A DNA stretch of 64,000 nucleotides from Williamsia soli (GCF_017377795.1 NZ_JAFRDR010000007.1:268900-332899); one strand, 5' to 3'; counted from the first letter of the stretch, positions 47,641 to 57,563 are shown. Made by a program: numbers and translations. The notes: a model not told the origin generated them from the sequence alone.

Positions 47641-48546
47641 CTACGACCCCTGCTTGTCTGCGCCGGCCTTCATGGACTTCGCGTCCATGCCACCGAGTGG
47701 ATCACCCTCGGGTGCCTCGGCATTCGCACTGTGGGAGAAGTGGTGCCAGCCGAACACCGAATCCATCGCGTTCCGCAGACCCATCTGGTCTTCGGAGATG
47801 TTGACGGCCTTCTTCGTCAGTGCCAGCCCGAGTTGCGGCATCTGTGCGATCCGTGCGGCGATCTCATCGACCTTGGCGGCCAGTTCGTCGCGCGGTACAA
47901 CGTGATTCACCATTCCCCATTCGAGTGCCTTGTCGGCACCGAACCGCTCGCCGGTATAAAGGATCTCCTTGGCCCGGCGCGGACCGAGAACAAAAGCGTG
48001 GGCGAAGTACTCGACACCGGGTATGCCCATCTTCACCACGGGATCGGAGAAGAAGGCGTCGTCGGAGGCGACGATGAAGTCGCAGATCCACGCGAGCATC
48101 AGACCGCCCGCGATGCACGCGCCGTGGACCTGGGCGATCACCGGCTTGGGCATCTCCCGCCATCGGCGGCACATCCCCATGTAGACCTCGGTCTCACGGG
48201 CGAGTCGCTGGTCGCCGCCGGCCCGGTCGGTGTGGTCCCAGTACAGCGACGCGGTGTTCGGATACTTGACGTGGAAGTCGCGCTCCGGCGTCCCGATGTC
48301 GTGGCCCGCCGAGAAGTGCTTGCCGGCGGCGCGCAGGACGATCACCTTCACGGCGGAGTCGTCGACCGCACGCACGAAGGCGGCATCGAGCGAGTACGTC
48401 ATCACCGAGTTCTGCGCGTTGCGGAACTCGGGACGGTTGAGGGTGATGTACGCGATGGCATCGGCCGTTTCGTACGCCACGGGCGAGGTGTCGGGACCTA
48501 GCTCTGCGGCACTGAGGGGGCTCGGGATCGTCACAGCGACCACCAT
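47641..48546 (-). CDS. enoyl-CoA hydratase/isomerase (crotonase family)
   Basis: A 301-residue crotonase. The oxyanion-hole strands are HFSAGHDIGT and HGACIAGGLMLAWICDFIVA. A long insert (RDFHVKYPNTASLYWDHTDR) separates them, making this larger than the common 260-residue form. The C-terminal EDQMGLRNAMDSVFGWHHFS differs from EchA20, so it is not the KstR2 hydratase I would have expected. The ATG at 48544-48546 lies 4 bp after a KstR2-like box. It heads the operon with three dehydrogenases. Confidence 0.85.
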   Translation of the reverse strand: MVVAVTIPSPLSAAELGPDTSPVAYETADAIAYITLNRPEFRNAQNSVMTYSLDAAFVRAVDDSAVKVIVLRAAGKHFSAGHDIGTPERDFHVKYPNTASLYWDHTDRAGGDQRLARETEVYMGMCRRWREMPKPVIAQVHGACIAGGLMLAWICDFIVASDDAFFSDPVVKMGIPGVEYFAHAFVLGPRRAKEILYTGERFGADKALEWGMVNHVVPRDELAAKVDEIAARIAQMPQLGLALTKKAVNISEDQMGLRNAMDSVFGWHHFSHSANAEAPEGDPLGGMDAKSMKAGADKQGS

Positions 48547-48550
48547 ACCT

Positions 48551-48564
48551 AGCAAGTGCTTGGT
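48551..48564. promoter_or_regulatory. KstR2-like operator
   Basis: AGCAAGTGCTTGGT matches AnCAAGnnCTTGnT, the motif known for KstR2, the HIP-CoA-responsive repressor of C/D-ring catabolism. It lies immediately upstream of the enoyl-CoA hydratase start. kstR2 itself is not in the window. Confidence 0.72.
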
Positions 48565-48654
48565 TGGTAAACCCAGTGCGTGGTCACGCCATGTTTTCGT
48601 CTCCACACACGGTGTGCCCTGTGCCTTCGGGCGTCCCTTCGCCGCCCACGAACA

Positions 48655-49533
48655 TCAGCGGGCGAGCGCGCCGGCGACCCGGTCGGCCGCCGCGACCACA
48701 GCCTTGCCGATCTGCGCCATCTCGTCGGCGAACATCTCGCGATTCGGACAAGCCACGATCGATGCGACAACCACCCCGTCGGGATCCATGATGGGCGCTC
48801 CGACGGTGACCACCGCTACGTGACCCTCGGACTCTTCGGGCAGGTAGTCGATCGTGGTGAGCTCGGTGAGCAAACCCGCCACCCGAGATCGAAGTGTGTC
48901 CGACACCGGTGAATCCCGTAGGGAGGCAAGCGCGCCGATCATCTCGGCATGGTCGGCGGTCAACCTCTCGATCGCATAACCGCGATCGCAGATGACCTCG
49001 AGCACCTCGCGCAGGCGATCGCGAGCGCCCGACGGGGCTGCGTCGATCCATTGCTCGATGTCTTCTTCGGGCGACCAGGCGACGAACTCGCGGCACACCG
49101 GCGGACGGAGGGGGATGTGGCGTCCGGGTCGGATCCAATCCATTGCCGGGATCCCGACCAGTTCGGTCACCGTGATCCGGGCGCCCTGGCGTTCGGCGAG
49201 GAACACGGGCATGTCGAGGTCTGCGGCGAGTTCGTGCACCAGCGGTGCGGCCAGCCGGCGCAGGGGATAGCCACGCTCGGCGTGCCTGGCCAGGGCGACG
49301 AAACCGGCACCGATCGTGAAGTGACCGTCTTCGCGGGTGACCCATCCGCTCCTGGTCAGTTGGGTCAGTACCGCGTGGGCGGTGGCTCGGGAGAAGCCGG
49401 TCCGCCGGACGATCTCGGCCAGAGTGATCGCTGTGCCGGGGTCGTCGGCCAGCAACTCGATCACCCGCACCACGCGCTGCGTGGGAGGCGAAGGTTGACC
49501 TCCCGACTCCGCGTCACCTACCGTAAGTGTCAT
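48655..49533 (-). CDS. IclR-family transcriptional regulator
   Basis: A 292-residue IclR protein. The N-terminal winged helix-turn-helix (about 16-75) has TQRVVRVIELLADDP and LAEIVRRTGFSRATAHAVL. The C-terminal effector domain has MPVFLAERQGARITVTELVG and ends with the LADEMAQIG-type helix. It lies upstream of the hydratase-dehydrogenase operon on the same strand, 108 bp away, and is divergent from cysD. A perfect palindrome just upstream of its start is a likely operator. The target could be either neighbour. Confidence 0.88.
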   Translation of the reverse strand: MTLTVGDAESGGQPSPPTQRVVRVIELLADDPGTAITLAEIVRRTGFSRATAHAVLTQLTRSGWVTREDGHFTIGAGFVALARHAERGYPLRRLAAPLVHELAADLDMPVFLAERQGARITVTELVGIPAMDWIRPGRHIPLRPPVCREFVAWSPEEDIEQWIDAAPSGARDRLREVLEVICDRGYAIERLTADHAEMIGALASLRDSPVSDTLRSRVAGLLTELTTIDYLPEESEGHVAVVTVGAPIMDPDGVVVASIVACPNREMFADEMAQIGKAVVAAADRVAGALAR

Positions 49534-49548
49534 ATTTTCAAATCATAG

Positions 49549-49564
49549 TGTCGAATATTCGACA
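49549..49564. promoter_or_regulatory. perfect 16-bp palindrome between iclR and cysD
   Basis: TGTCGAATATTCGACA reads the same on both strands and is followed by a partly similar GTCGACTCGAC at 49573-49583. It lies 15 bp before the iclR start and about 38 bp before cysD, so binding would affect both divergent promoters. IclR proteins commonly bind such palindromes. Confidence 0.65.
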
Positions 49565-49602
49565 GGTCAAGTGTCGACTCGACCGGGGAAGGATCGTTGA
49601 CG

Positions 49603-50517
49603 GTGTTGAAAACGGGGTACGAACTCTCGCACCTGGCCGCGCTCGAAGCGGAGTCGGTGTACATCTTCCGGGAGGTGGCGGCGACAGCTCGGCGGCCGGT
49701 ATTGCTGTTCTCCGGCGGCAAGGATTCCGTGGTGATGTTCCACGTGGCCCGTAAGGCCTTCTGGCCCGCGCCCGTGCCGTTTCCGTTGATGCACGTCGAC
49801 ACGGGCCACAATTTCGACGAGGTCATCGAGTACCGCGACCGCGTCGTGGAACAAACCGGTGTGCGCCTTCTCGTTTCGAGTGTCCAGGACGACATCGACG
49901 CGGGGAGGGTGGTGGAACAGACCGGGCCGGGGGCGAGCCGTAACCGATTGCAGACCACCGCATTGCTGCGCGGGATCCGGGACAATGGCTTCGACGCCGT
50001 GTTCGGCGGCGCGCGGCGTGACGAAGAGAAAGCAAGGGCCAAGGAACGGGTCTTCAGCTTTCGTGATGAGTTCGGTGCCTGGGATCCCCGCGCCCAACGA
50101 CCCGAGCTGTGGAACCTCTACAACGGCCGGCACAACAAGGGTGAGCACATCCGCGTCTTCCCGCTCAGCAACTGGACCGAGCTCGACATCTGGCAGTACA
50201 TCGCGGCCGAAGAGATCGAACTGCCCAGCATCTACTACTCACATCGGCGAGAGGTGGTTCCGCGAGACGGAATGTTGCTTGCGAAAACACAATTCGTGGA
50301 GCTCGCCCCCGGGGAGGCGGTCCAGACTGAGCAGGTCCGGTTCCGGACCGTCGGCGACGCAACCTGCACCGGCTGTGTGCTCAGCGACGCGGTCACCGTG
50401 CACGAGGTGATCGACGAGGTCGCCGCCACCCGCCTCACCGAACGCGGTGCCACACGGGCAGACGACCGCATCTCCGAATCCGGCATGGAAGATCGCAAGA
50501 AAGAGGGCTACTTCTGA
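49603..50517 (+). CDS. cysD: sulfate adenylyltransferase subunit CysD
   Basis: About 304 residues of the PP-loop ATP pyrophosphatase superfamily. The PP-loop is LLFSGGKDSVVMF. Other markers are MHVDTGHNFDEVIEYRD, FGGARRDEEKARAKERVFS and FPLSNWTELDIWQYI. With CysN it makes adenosine phosphosulfate from sulfate and ATP. The GTG at 49603 sits about 9 bp after GGAAGGA and is preferred; a TTG two codons earlier is possible. cysNC follows with a 1-bp overlap (TGATG). Confidence 0.95.
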   Translation: MLKTGYELSHLAALEAESVYIFREVAATARRPVLLFSGGKDSVVMFHVARKAFWPAPVPFPLMHVDTGHNFDEVIEYRDRVVEQTGVRLLVSSVQDDIDAGRVVEQTGPGASRNRLQTTALLRGIRDNGFDAVFGGARRDEEKARAKERVFSFRDEFGAWDPRAQRPELWNLYNGRHNKGEHIRVFPLSNWTELDIWQYIAAEEIELPSIYYSHRREVVPRDGMLLAKTQFVELAPGEAVQTEQVRFRTVGDATCTGCVLSDAVTVHEVIDEVAATRLTERGATRADDRISESGMEDRKKEGYF

Positions 50518-52400
50518 TGACTGTTGAACAAGAGGTCCTCGCAGGCGACAACCTTGGTCGCGATGGAAAAGCATTGCTGCGCCTCGCGACGGCCGGCAGC
50601 GTCGACGACGGGAAGTCGACCCTGATCGGCCGGTTGCTGTACGACTCCAAGAGCATATTCACCGATCAGATGGAATCGATCGAACGCACCAGCGCCGAAC
50701 GCGGCGACGAATACGCCAATCTCGCGCTGCTCACCGACGGCTTGCGGGCCGAGCGTGAACAGGGCATCACCATCGACGTCGCCTATCGCTATTTCGCCAC
50801 TCCCAGGCGGAAGTTCATCATCGCCGACACCCCAGGTCATGTGCAGTACACCCGCAACATGGTGACCGGGGCGTCCACGGCAGATGTGGCGCTGATCCTG
50901 ATCGACGCCCGCAAGGGCGTACTCGAGCAGACCCGTCGACACGCCTTTCTCTCGTCGTTGCTCGGGATCGCGCACCTGGTGTTGTGTGTGAACAAGATGG
51001 ACCTCGTCGACTGGTCGGAGGAGCGGTTCGTCGAGATCCGCGACGAGTTCAGCGCCTTCGCCAGCAAGCTCAACGTCTCCGACCTCAGTTTCATCCCCGT
51101 CTCGGCGCTGCTCGGCGACAACGTGGTCGATCCGTCTACGAAAATGCCGTGGTATCAGGGTACTTCGTTGCTGGGTCACCTCGAGGACGTGCACATTTCC
51201 TCGGACCGTAACTTCATCGACGCCCGCATGCCGGTGCAGTACGTCATCCGTCCACAGGTCAGCGACGGCTCGGATCACCGTAGCTACGCCGGGACCATCG
51301 CCAGCGGGACATTCAAACCCGGCGACGAGGTGGTGGTACTCCCGGGCGGCTTCACGACCACCGTCGCGGAGATCTGGGGTCCGGGTGGCGCAAAGGTGAC
51401 GGAGGCCTTCGCCTCGATGGCGGTGTCGCTGTCGCTGACCGACGAGATCGACATCACCCGCGGAGAGATGCTGGCCCGTCCCAACAACCGACCGTACGTC
51501 GGCCGCGACATCGACGCGATGGTCTGCTGGTTCTCTGAGGACACCGAGCTGACGGCCGGAAGTCGGTACACCATCCAGAGTTCCACCCGCGAGTCCAAAG
51601 CAGTCATCGGCGACCTCACCTATCGCCTGGACGTGAACTCACTCCATCGGGAAGAAGGACCACAGGAGCTGCGGCTCAACGAAATCGGTCGAGTGACCCT
51701 CCGGACGCAGCAGCCGATGATGTTCGACTCCTATCGTCAGCACCGCGACACCGGTAGTTTCATCCTCATGGACGAGGCCACCAACAAGACGGTTGGCGCC
51801 GGGATGATCAACGGGCCGGTGAGCAAGGACTCGCACGTGGTCTGGCACAGCTCGTCGGTGACCAGGGAACAGCGGGCGCACCAGGGAGCCACGATCTGGC
51901 TGACCGGGTTGTCCGGCTCGGGCAAGTCGTCCATCGCAGTCGAATTGGAACGGTCGATGGTCGCCGAGGGCAGGCCTGCGTATCTGATGGACGGCGACAA
52001 CCTGCGCCACGGGCTCAACTCGGATCTCGGATTCAACGACGACGATCGTCGGGAGAACATCCGACGGACCGCAGAGGTGGCGGCGCTGTTCGCCGATTCA
52101 GGGTCGGTGGCGATCGTCTCACTGATCAGTCCGTTCGCGGCAGAACGGCAGCGCGCGAAGGAGATACACGCCGAGCGGGGGATCCCGTTCTTCGAGATCT
52201 TCGTCGACACCCCGCTCGAGGTGTGCGAGGAGCGTGATCCGAAGGGGCTGTACGCCAAGGCCAGGCGCGGTGAGGTCGCCCATTTCACCGGGATCAGTTC
52301 GCCTTACGAACGGCCCACGGGCGCGGATGTGGTCATCACGCCCGGTGACGGCGCGCCGGTGGATGTCGCCGAGTCGATCCGCCGTAATCTGGGTGTGTGA
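50517..52400 (+). CDS. cysNC: bifunctional sulfate adenylyltransferase subunit 1/APS kinase CysNC
   Basis: A 627-residue fusion. The first 430 residues are the CysN GTPase: G1 AGSVDDGKSTLIG, the G3 DTPGHVQY and the G4 NKMD. The last 190 residues are APS kinase: Walker A TGLSGSGKSS (about 464-473), DGDNLRHGLNSDLGF and GLYAKARRGEVAHFTGI. The enzyme therefore makes PAPS directly, the donor for sulfotransferases and for sulfate reduction. A GTG-initiated cysQ overlaps its stop by 4 bp. The same fusion is found in mycobacteria. Confidence 0.96.
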   Translation: MTVEQEVLAGDNLGRDGKALLRLATAGSVDDGKSTLIGRLLYDSKSIFTDQMESIERTSAERGDEYANLALLTDGLRAEREQGITIDVAYRYFATPRRKFIIADTPGHVQYTRNMVTGASTADVALILIDARKGVLEQTRRHAFLSSLLGIAHLVLCVNKMDLVDWSEERFVEIRDEFSAFASKLNVSDLSFIPVSALLGDNVVDPSTKMPWYQGTSLLGHLEDVHISSDRNFIDARMPVQYVIRPQVSDGSDHRSYAGTIASGTFKPGDEVVVLPGGFTTTVAEIWGPGGAKVTEAFASMAVSLSLTDEIDITRGEMLARPNNRPYVGRDIDAMVCWFSEDTELTAGSRYTIQSSTRESKAVIGDLTYRLDVNSLHREEGPQELRLNEIGRVTLRTQQPMMFDSYRQHRDTGSFILMDEATNKTVGAGMINGPVSKDSHVVWHSSSVTREQRAHQGATIWLTGLSGSGKSSIAVELERSMVAEGRPAYLMDGDNLRHGLNSDLGFNDDDRRENIRRTAEVAALFADSGSVAIVSLISPFAAERQRAKEIHAERGIPFFEIFVDTPLEVCEERDPKGLYAKARRGEVAHFTGISSPYERPTGADVVITPGDGAPVDVAESIRRNLGV

Positions 52401-53179
52401 CTGTGACATCTGAGGATGCGGAGCTGGCCGGACGACTGGCCACCGCCGCGGGTGAACTCCTGCTGACGCTGCGGGCCGACTCGTCGCTGACCGGCAAAGA
52501 GCTCGGCAACGCCGGTGATCTGCAGTCCAACGAGTTCCTGCTTGCCGAACTCGCGCGGCTGCGACCCGACGATGCCGTGCTGTCCGAGGAGTCCGCAGAC
52601 GACCTGGTTCGCCTGGACGCCGACCGTGTCTGGATCATCGACCCGGTCGACGGCACCAAGGAGTACGGCATCGAAGGTCACACCGACTGGGCCGTCCACG
52701 TCGCGTTGTGGGAACGCGACGCCGGTGGGACGTCCGGTGGGCTGACCGCTGGTGCAGTGGCGCTGCCGGCGCTGGCGGTGACATACATCGACGACGGCGC
52801 GCCGATCGCACCGGCGGACGGCCTGGCCTCGCAGCCGCGAGGCGACCGGCCACGAGTGGTGGTCAGCGGGTCGAGGCCTCCGGTGTTCTCCGAGGCGGTG
52901 GCCGAGGCCATCGGCGGTGACGTGCTGGCGATGGGGTCGGCCGGAGCGAAAGCGATGGCGGTGGTTCGCGGCGAGGCCGACGCCTACGTGCACGCCGGTG
53001 GTCAGTATGAGTGGGATTCGGCCGCGCCGGTCGCGGTCGCGAAGTCGCAGGGCTTGTGGTGCAGCCGGATCGACGGGCTGGCGCTCGAATACAACCAGCG
53101 CGACGTCTACCTGCCAGATCTCGTGATCTGCAGGCCTGAGCTGGCCGAAGCCATCCTGGAGATCACCCGCCAGGGCTGA
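52397..53179 (+). CDS. cysQ: 3'(2'),5'-bisphosphate nucleotidase CysQ
   Basis: A 260-residue inositol-monophosphatase-fold phosphatase. The metal site is seen in LSEESADD and DPVDGTKEY (82-90), with the third ligand in YEWDSAAPVAV near the C-terminus. It removes the 3' phosphate from PAP left by PAPS-consuming enzymes. Start is GTG overlapping cysNC (GTGA). The last 17 bp overlap the end of the convergent eccA-like gene. Confidence 0.92.
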   Translation: MTVTSEDAELAGRLATAAGELLLTLRADSSLTGKELGNAGDLQSNEFLLAELARLRPDDAVLSEESADDLVRLDADRVWIIDPVDGTKEYGIEGHTDWAVHVALWERDAGGTSGGLTAGAVALPALAVTYIDDGAPIAPADGLASQPRGDRPRVVVSGSRPPVFSEAVAEAIGGDVLAMGSAGAKAMAVVRGEADAYVHAGGQYEWDSAAPVAVAKSQGLWCSRIDGLALEYNQRDVYLPDLVICRPELAEAILEITRQG

Positions 53180-54992
53180 GGTGCTGCGGTTTCGGCTGCA
53201 GTCCAGAGAGCACCGAGGTGAGCGCGGCGTGGATGTCGGCGACCTCGATCCGCATCAACGCGTCGTCGTCGAGTGCGGTGAGGTCGATCTCGCCGCTGGT
53301 CAGTCGGTGTTCGCGCTCCTCTTCGGCGCTCTCTACGATGTTGCGGACGAATCGGCCGTTGCCCGCAGCGTCGATGGCGCGTCGTTGATGTCCGTCGGCG
53401 TCGACGTGGATCTGGTGGTACAGCGGACCGCAGGCGAACTCGAGTTCGGTCAGCGCCTCGGGGGAGAGAAGCGAATCACGCTTGCGAGCAAGTAGTTCGG
53501 CGATCTTCGCCAGCTCCGGCGGCGTGTACGAATCGAACCGGATGCGCTTGGAGAACCGCGACGACATGCCCTCGTTGGCCGCAAGGAGTCGGTCGATCTC
53601 GGCGTCGTATCCGGCAACGATGACCACCAGCCGATCCCGGTTGTCCTCCATGCGCGCCAGCAAGGTGTCGACTGCTTCCCGACCGAAGGCGTCGCCGCCC
53701 GACAAGCCACTCTGGATCAGAGTGTAGGCCTCGTCGATGAACAACACCCCGTCCATCGCGCGGTCGATGACCGCGGACGTCTTGATGGCGGTGCTACCGA
53801 GATGTTCGCCCACCAGATCCCGGCGGGAGACCTGTACGAGATTGTCGGTCTTGATGAGGCCGAGTCCGCAGTAGATCTTCGCGACGATCCTCGCGATCGT
53901 GGTCTTGCCGGTGCCCGGCGGGCCGGTGAACGCGAGATGCAGACTGCGGGGGCCTGTCGCCAGGCCTTTCTCGGCGCGTAGTTTCGCCAATGTGGCGGCC
54001 GACTTGAGTTTGGCGACTTGCGATTTCACCGACTCCAAACCGATTTGCTCGTCGAGTTCGGCTTGTGCGGCACCGAGTAGCAGGCTGTCACCTGGCTCCT
54101 CGGCTGCGGCCACCCCTATGACCGCGGTGGCGGGATCCCACTTGTCGGTACGTGACTCGATGGTCGGGGCCGTGCTGACCACCAGTCGGAACCGCTGGTC
54201 GGCCAAGGCCTGTGTGTTCGGTGCGAAGGACGGGTCGCGGGAGTAGACCGCCTCGAACAGCTCGCGCGCCGCCTCCTCCGAGCCCATCTCGCGCAGCGCC
54301 AGCCCGTGGGTGAACATCGCTGCCGTCGCAGCAGCGGGGATCGGGCCGGACCGCGCCGCCTCGAGCCTTCGGATGCCTTCGCCGAACAGCCCCATCTGTA
54401 CGCAGGCAGAGCCTGCCATCAGGTCGGCTCCGGCACTCATGTAGTCGTCCGTCCAGCGCTCGGAGTCGCCAAGCGCGGTCAACACGTCAGGCCACCGTTG
54501 TGTCTTGAAATGCAAACTGGCCCTCAGGTAGTCGACGATCGGTGCCCGTCCAGAGACTGTCGCGGCGGCCTCGTCGAGCGCGTCTTCGGCACCCTGGTGG
54601 TCGGCGCCTGCGATGAGGGTCGCGGCGTACGCGGCAATCGCCTCGGTTCGGTCTGCCAGCGGGTAGTCGATGTAGAGCCCGGTGGAGAAGCGCCCCGACA
54701 GCGTGCGAGGCGGCAACCCCAGCCGGCGCTGCTCTGCCCCGAGTGCCGCCCGACTGCGGTAGAGCTGAAGGAACACAGCCGCGGAATTGTCTCCGCACAC
54801 CAACCGGCCCAGCCATGCGTCGGCGAGCGCGGGATCCCATTCGGTCGCGCGTGTGAAGGCGAGAGCCGCTTTGTCGCGATCGGGAGGATACTGCTGACCG
54901 TCGACCGGAATGCCCGATGACAGCACCGCGAAGTCGAAGAGTTGACGCGCCTTGCCCGTGCGTGAAGCCAGCGCTGATCGCCCGTCGTTCAT
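53163..54992 (-). CDS. EccA-type AAA+ ATPase (CbbX family) of type VII secretion
   Basis: A 609-residue protein. The first 280 residues are a helical TPR-like domain (LFDFAVLSSGIPVDGQQY, then AAYAATLIAGADHQGAEDAL). The C-terminal AAA+ domain has Walker A GPPGTGKT (357-364), Walker B GVLFIDEAYTL (415-425) and an arginine-finger region near NEGMSSRFSKRIRFD. This architecture is that of EccA, the cytosolic ATPase linked to ESX secretion. No other esx or ecc gene is nearby. I chose the ATG at 54990-54992; the longer reading adds a low-quality Arg/Gly extension. Confidence 0.85.
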   Translation of the reverse strand: MNDGRSALASRTGKARQLFDFAVLSSGIPVDGQQYPPDRDKAALAFTRATEWDPALADAWLGRLVCGDNSAAVFLQLYRSRAALGAEQRRLGLPPRTLSGRFSTGLYIDYPLADRTEAIAAYAATLIAGADHQGAEDALDEAAATVSGRAPIVDYLRASLHFKTQRWPDVLTALGDSERWTDDYMSAGADLMAGSACVQMGLFGEGIRRLEAARSGPIPAAATAAMFTHGLALREMGSEEAARELFEAVYSRDPSFAPNTQALADQRFRLVVSTAPTIESRTDKWDPATAVIGVAAAEEPGDSLLLGAAQAELDEQIGLESVKSQVAKLKSAATLAKLRAEKGLATGPRSLHLAFTGPPGTGKTTIARIVAKIYCGLGLIKTDNLVQVSRRDLVGEHLGSTAIKTSAVIDRAMDGVLFIDEAYTLIQSGLSGGDAFGREAVDTLLARMEDNRDRLVVIVAGYDAEIDRLLAANEGMSSRFSKRIRFDSYTPPELAKIAELLARKRDSLLSPEALTELEFACGPLYHQIHVDADGHQRRAIDAAGNGRFVRNIVESAEEEREHRLTSGEIDLTALDDDALMRIEVADIHAALTSVLSGLQPKPQHLSPGG

Positions 54993-55125
54993 GGATGCGC
55001 CCCACCGATCGTTCGCCCCGCCACGCCGCCCCCCGACGCGCGAAGCAAATCGTACCCCGGTCGGACCGCAGGAGCGCCTGCCGACCGCGACGACGGCACC
55101 CGCGCGCACCGCCTAGACTGTTCTC

Positions 55126-57438
55126 GTGAGTGCAGACGTAGATACCGTTTCCGTCGCCGCCGATACCCCCGATCAGACGCAGCCCTTCCGTGAGCTGGGT
55201 CTGAAGGACGACGAGTATCAGCGGATCAAAGAGATCCTGGGCCGCCGCCCGACCGCAGCCGAGTTGGCGATGTACTCGGTGATGTGGTCCGAGCACTGCT
55301 CGTACAAGTCGTCGAAGGTGCATCTGCGCTACTTCGGCGAGACCACCACCGACGAGATGCGGTCATCGATGCTCGCCGGGATCGGCGAGAACGCCGGCGT
55401 CGTCGACATCGGCGACGGCTGGGCGGTCACCTTCAAGGTGGAGTCGCACAATCACCCGTCCTACGTCGAGCCCTATCAAGGTGCGGCCACCGGTGTCGGC
55501 GGCATCGTCCGCGACATCATGGCGATGGGCGCTCGTCCGATCGCGGTCATGGATCAGTTGCGGTTCGGCGCCGCCGACGCGCCGGACACCCGTCGCGTGG
55601 TCGACGGTGTTGTTCGCGGTGTCGGTGGCTACGGCAACTCTCTGGGTCTGCCGAACATCGGCGGAGAAACCGTGTTCGACGAGTCGTACGCCGGCAACCC
55701 GTTGGTCAACGCCCTGTGCGCAGGCGTGATGCGGGTCGAAGACCTGCACCTGGCGTTCGCGTCCGGCGCAGGTAACCGGATCATCCTGTTCGGCGCCCGT
55801 ACCGGCCTCGACGGCATCGGTGGGGTCTCGGTGCTCGCATCGGAGACCTTCGACGACAGTGCCGAAGACGAAGCCGAAGGCGGAGCTCGACCGTCGTCGC
55901 GCCGGCCGAAGAAGCTGCCTGCGGTGCAGGTGGGCGATCCGTTCACCGAGAAGGTGCTCATCGAATGCTGCCTGGATCTGTACAAGGCCGGCATCGTGAT
56001 CGGCATCCAGGACCTCGGTGGCGCGGGATTGTCCTGTGCGACTTCTGAATTGGCTGCGGCCGGTGACGGTGGTATGCGCATCGAGCTGGAGAAGGTCCCG
56101 ATGCGCGCCACCGGGATGACCCCGGCGGAGGTGCTCTCGAGCGAGTCGCAGGAACGCATGTGTGCGGTGGTGGCGCCGGAGAACGTCGAGGCGTTCATGG
56201 AGGTCTGCCGCAAGTGGGACGTGCTGGCCACCGACATCGGTGAGGTCACGTCCGGCGAACATCTCGAGATCACCTGGCACGGCGAGACCGTGGTCGATGT
56301 GCCGCCGCGGACCGTCGCCCACGAAGGGCCCGTCTACGAGCGTCCCGTCGCCCGTCCCGACTGGCAGGACGATCTGATCGCGTCGACCACTAAGGACTTG
56401 AAGCGCCCGGTCTCCGGTGACGAGTTGCGGGAGACCCTGTTCGAGATGATTTCGTCGCCCGCGCTCTGCAGTCGGCGGTTCATCACCGAGCAGTACGACA
56501 GGTATGTCCGCGGCAACACCGTACTGGCCGAGCACGCTGACTCCGGGATGATCCGGATCGATGAGGGCTCGGGACGTGGCATCGCCCTGGCCACCGATGC
56601 GTCCGGTCGTTACACCTATCTGGATCCATACCGCGGTGCCCAGCTGGCACTGGCGGAGGCGTACCGCAACGTGATCGTCAGCGGTGCCAGCCCCAAGGCT
56701 GTCACCAACTGCCTGAACTTCGGGTCGCCCGAGGATCCTGCCGTGATGTGGCAGTTCCAGCAGGCGGTCCGCGGATTGGCCGATGGCTGTGCTCAACTGG
56801 GCATCCCGGTCACCGGCGGCAATGTGAGTTTCTACAACCAGACCGGTGCGACCCCGATACTGCCCACCCCGGTGGTCGGTGTGCTCGGGGTCATCGACGA
56901 CGTCCGTCGGCGCATCCCGACCGGTTTCGGAACCGAGATCGGCGAGACGCTGATCCTGCTGGGCGAGACCCACGACGAGTTTGATGGATCGATCTGGTCG
57001 CAGGTAGCCCACGATCACCTCGGTGGTACGCCGCCCGCGGTCGACCTCGAGCGTGAGCGCCTGCTCGGCGAGATCCTCACCGCAGCATCGCGCGACGGCC
57101 TGGTCTCGGCCGCGCACGATCTCTCCGAAGGTGGACTGGCGCAGACCGTCGTCGAAGCCGCACTGGCCGGGGAGACCGGCTGCCGGATCGTCCTGCCCGA
57201 GGGCGCCGATCCGTTCGTCTGGTTGTTCTCGGAGTCTTCCGGCCGCGTGCTGGTCGCCGTTCCGCGATCAGAAGAAGTGCGGTTCACGGGCATGCTCGAC
57301 GCCCGGCAGATGCCGTGGACCCGGATCGGTGTCGTCGACCAGGGCAGCGACTCCGTCGAGGTGCAGGATGCTTTCACCGTGCCCCTCACCGAGCTGCGTG
57401 AGGCCTTCGAAGGAACGCTTCCCAAACTCTTCGGCTAG
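55126..57438 (+). CDS. purL: phosphoribosylformylglycinamidine synthase subunit PurL
   Basis: A 770-residue small-type PurL, the ATP-dependent FGAM synthase that works with PurS and PurQ. Motifs are [18 protein letters not shown] with the catalytic His, [38 protein letters not shown] and [17 protein letters not shown] short acidic insert ([16 protein letters not shown]) is a feature of actinobacterial PurL. It starts with GTG at 55126. It is divergent from the eccA-like gene and followed 1 bp after the stop by a 65-bp palindrome. Confidence 0.97.
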   Translation: MSADVDTVSVAADTPDQTQPFRELGLKDDEYQRIKEILGRRPTAAELAMYSVMWSEHCSYKSSKVHLRYFGETTTDEMRSSMLAGIGENAGVVDIGDGWAVTFKVESHNHPSYVEPYQGAATGVGGIVRDIMAMGARPIAVMDQLRFGAADAPDTRRVVDGVVRGVGGYGNSLGLPNIGGETVFDESYAGNPLVNALCAGVMRVEDLHLAFASGAGNRIILFGARTGLDGIGGVSVLASETFDDSAEDEAEGGARPSSRRPKKLPAVQVGDPFTEKVLIECCLDLYKAGIVIGIQDLGGAGLSCATSELAAAGDGGMRIELEKVPMRATGMTPAEVLSSESQERMCAVVAPENVEAFMEVCRKWDVLATDIGEVTSGEHLEITWHGETVVDVPPRTVAHEGPVYERPVARPDWQDDLIASTTKDLKRPVSGDELRETLFEMISSPALCSRRFITEQYDRYVRGNTVLAEHADSGMIRIDEGSGRGIALATDASGRYTYLDPYRGAQLALAEAYRNVIVSGASPKAVTNCLNFGSPEDPAVMWQFQQAVRGLADGCAQLGIPVTGGNVSFYNQTGATPILPTPVVGVLGVIDDVRRRIPTGFGTEIGETLILLGETHDEFDGSIWSQVAHDHLGGTPPAVDLERERLLGEILTAASRDGLVSAAHDLSEGGLAQTVVEAALAGETGCRIVLPEGADPFVWLFSESSGRVLVAVPRSEEVRFTGMLDARQMPWTRIGVVDQGSDSVEVQDAFTVPLTELREAFEGTLPKLFG

Positions 57439-57439
57439 C

Positions 57440-57504
57440 CCGATGATGGGTCCTTTTGGCGATCCCCACCTGGGTTTTTAGTCGCCAGAAGGACCCATCT
57501 TCGG
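57440..57504. repeat. 65-bp palindromic element, family A copy 2
   Basis: Starts 1 bp after the purL stop. Arms of 23 bp (57440-57462 and 57482-57504) match except at two positions. The core CCCCACCTGGG is the same as in copy 1. It may terminate purL transcription before marR. Confidence 0.85.
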
Positions 57505-57563
57505 TTGGTGGGGGCGGCGCTCGGGTTGATAGTTCGAGGTCCTAAGTATTACCATTGCTAACT

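Noticed and set aside
55363..57117. A 584-codon frame antisense to purL
   Set aside because: purL is certain from motifs and length, and the antisense product shows no recognisable fold.
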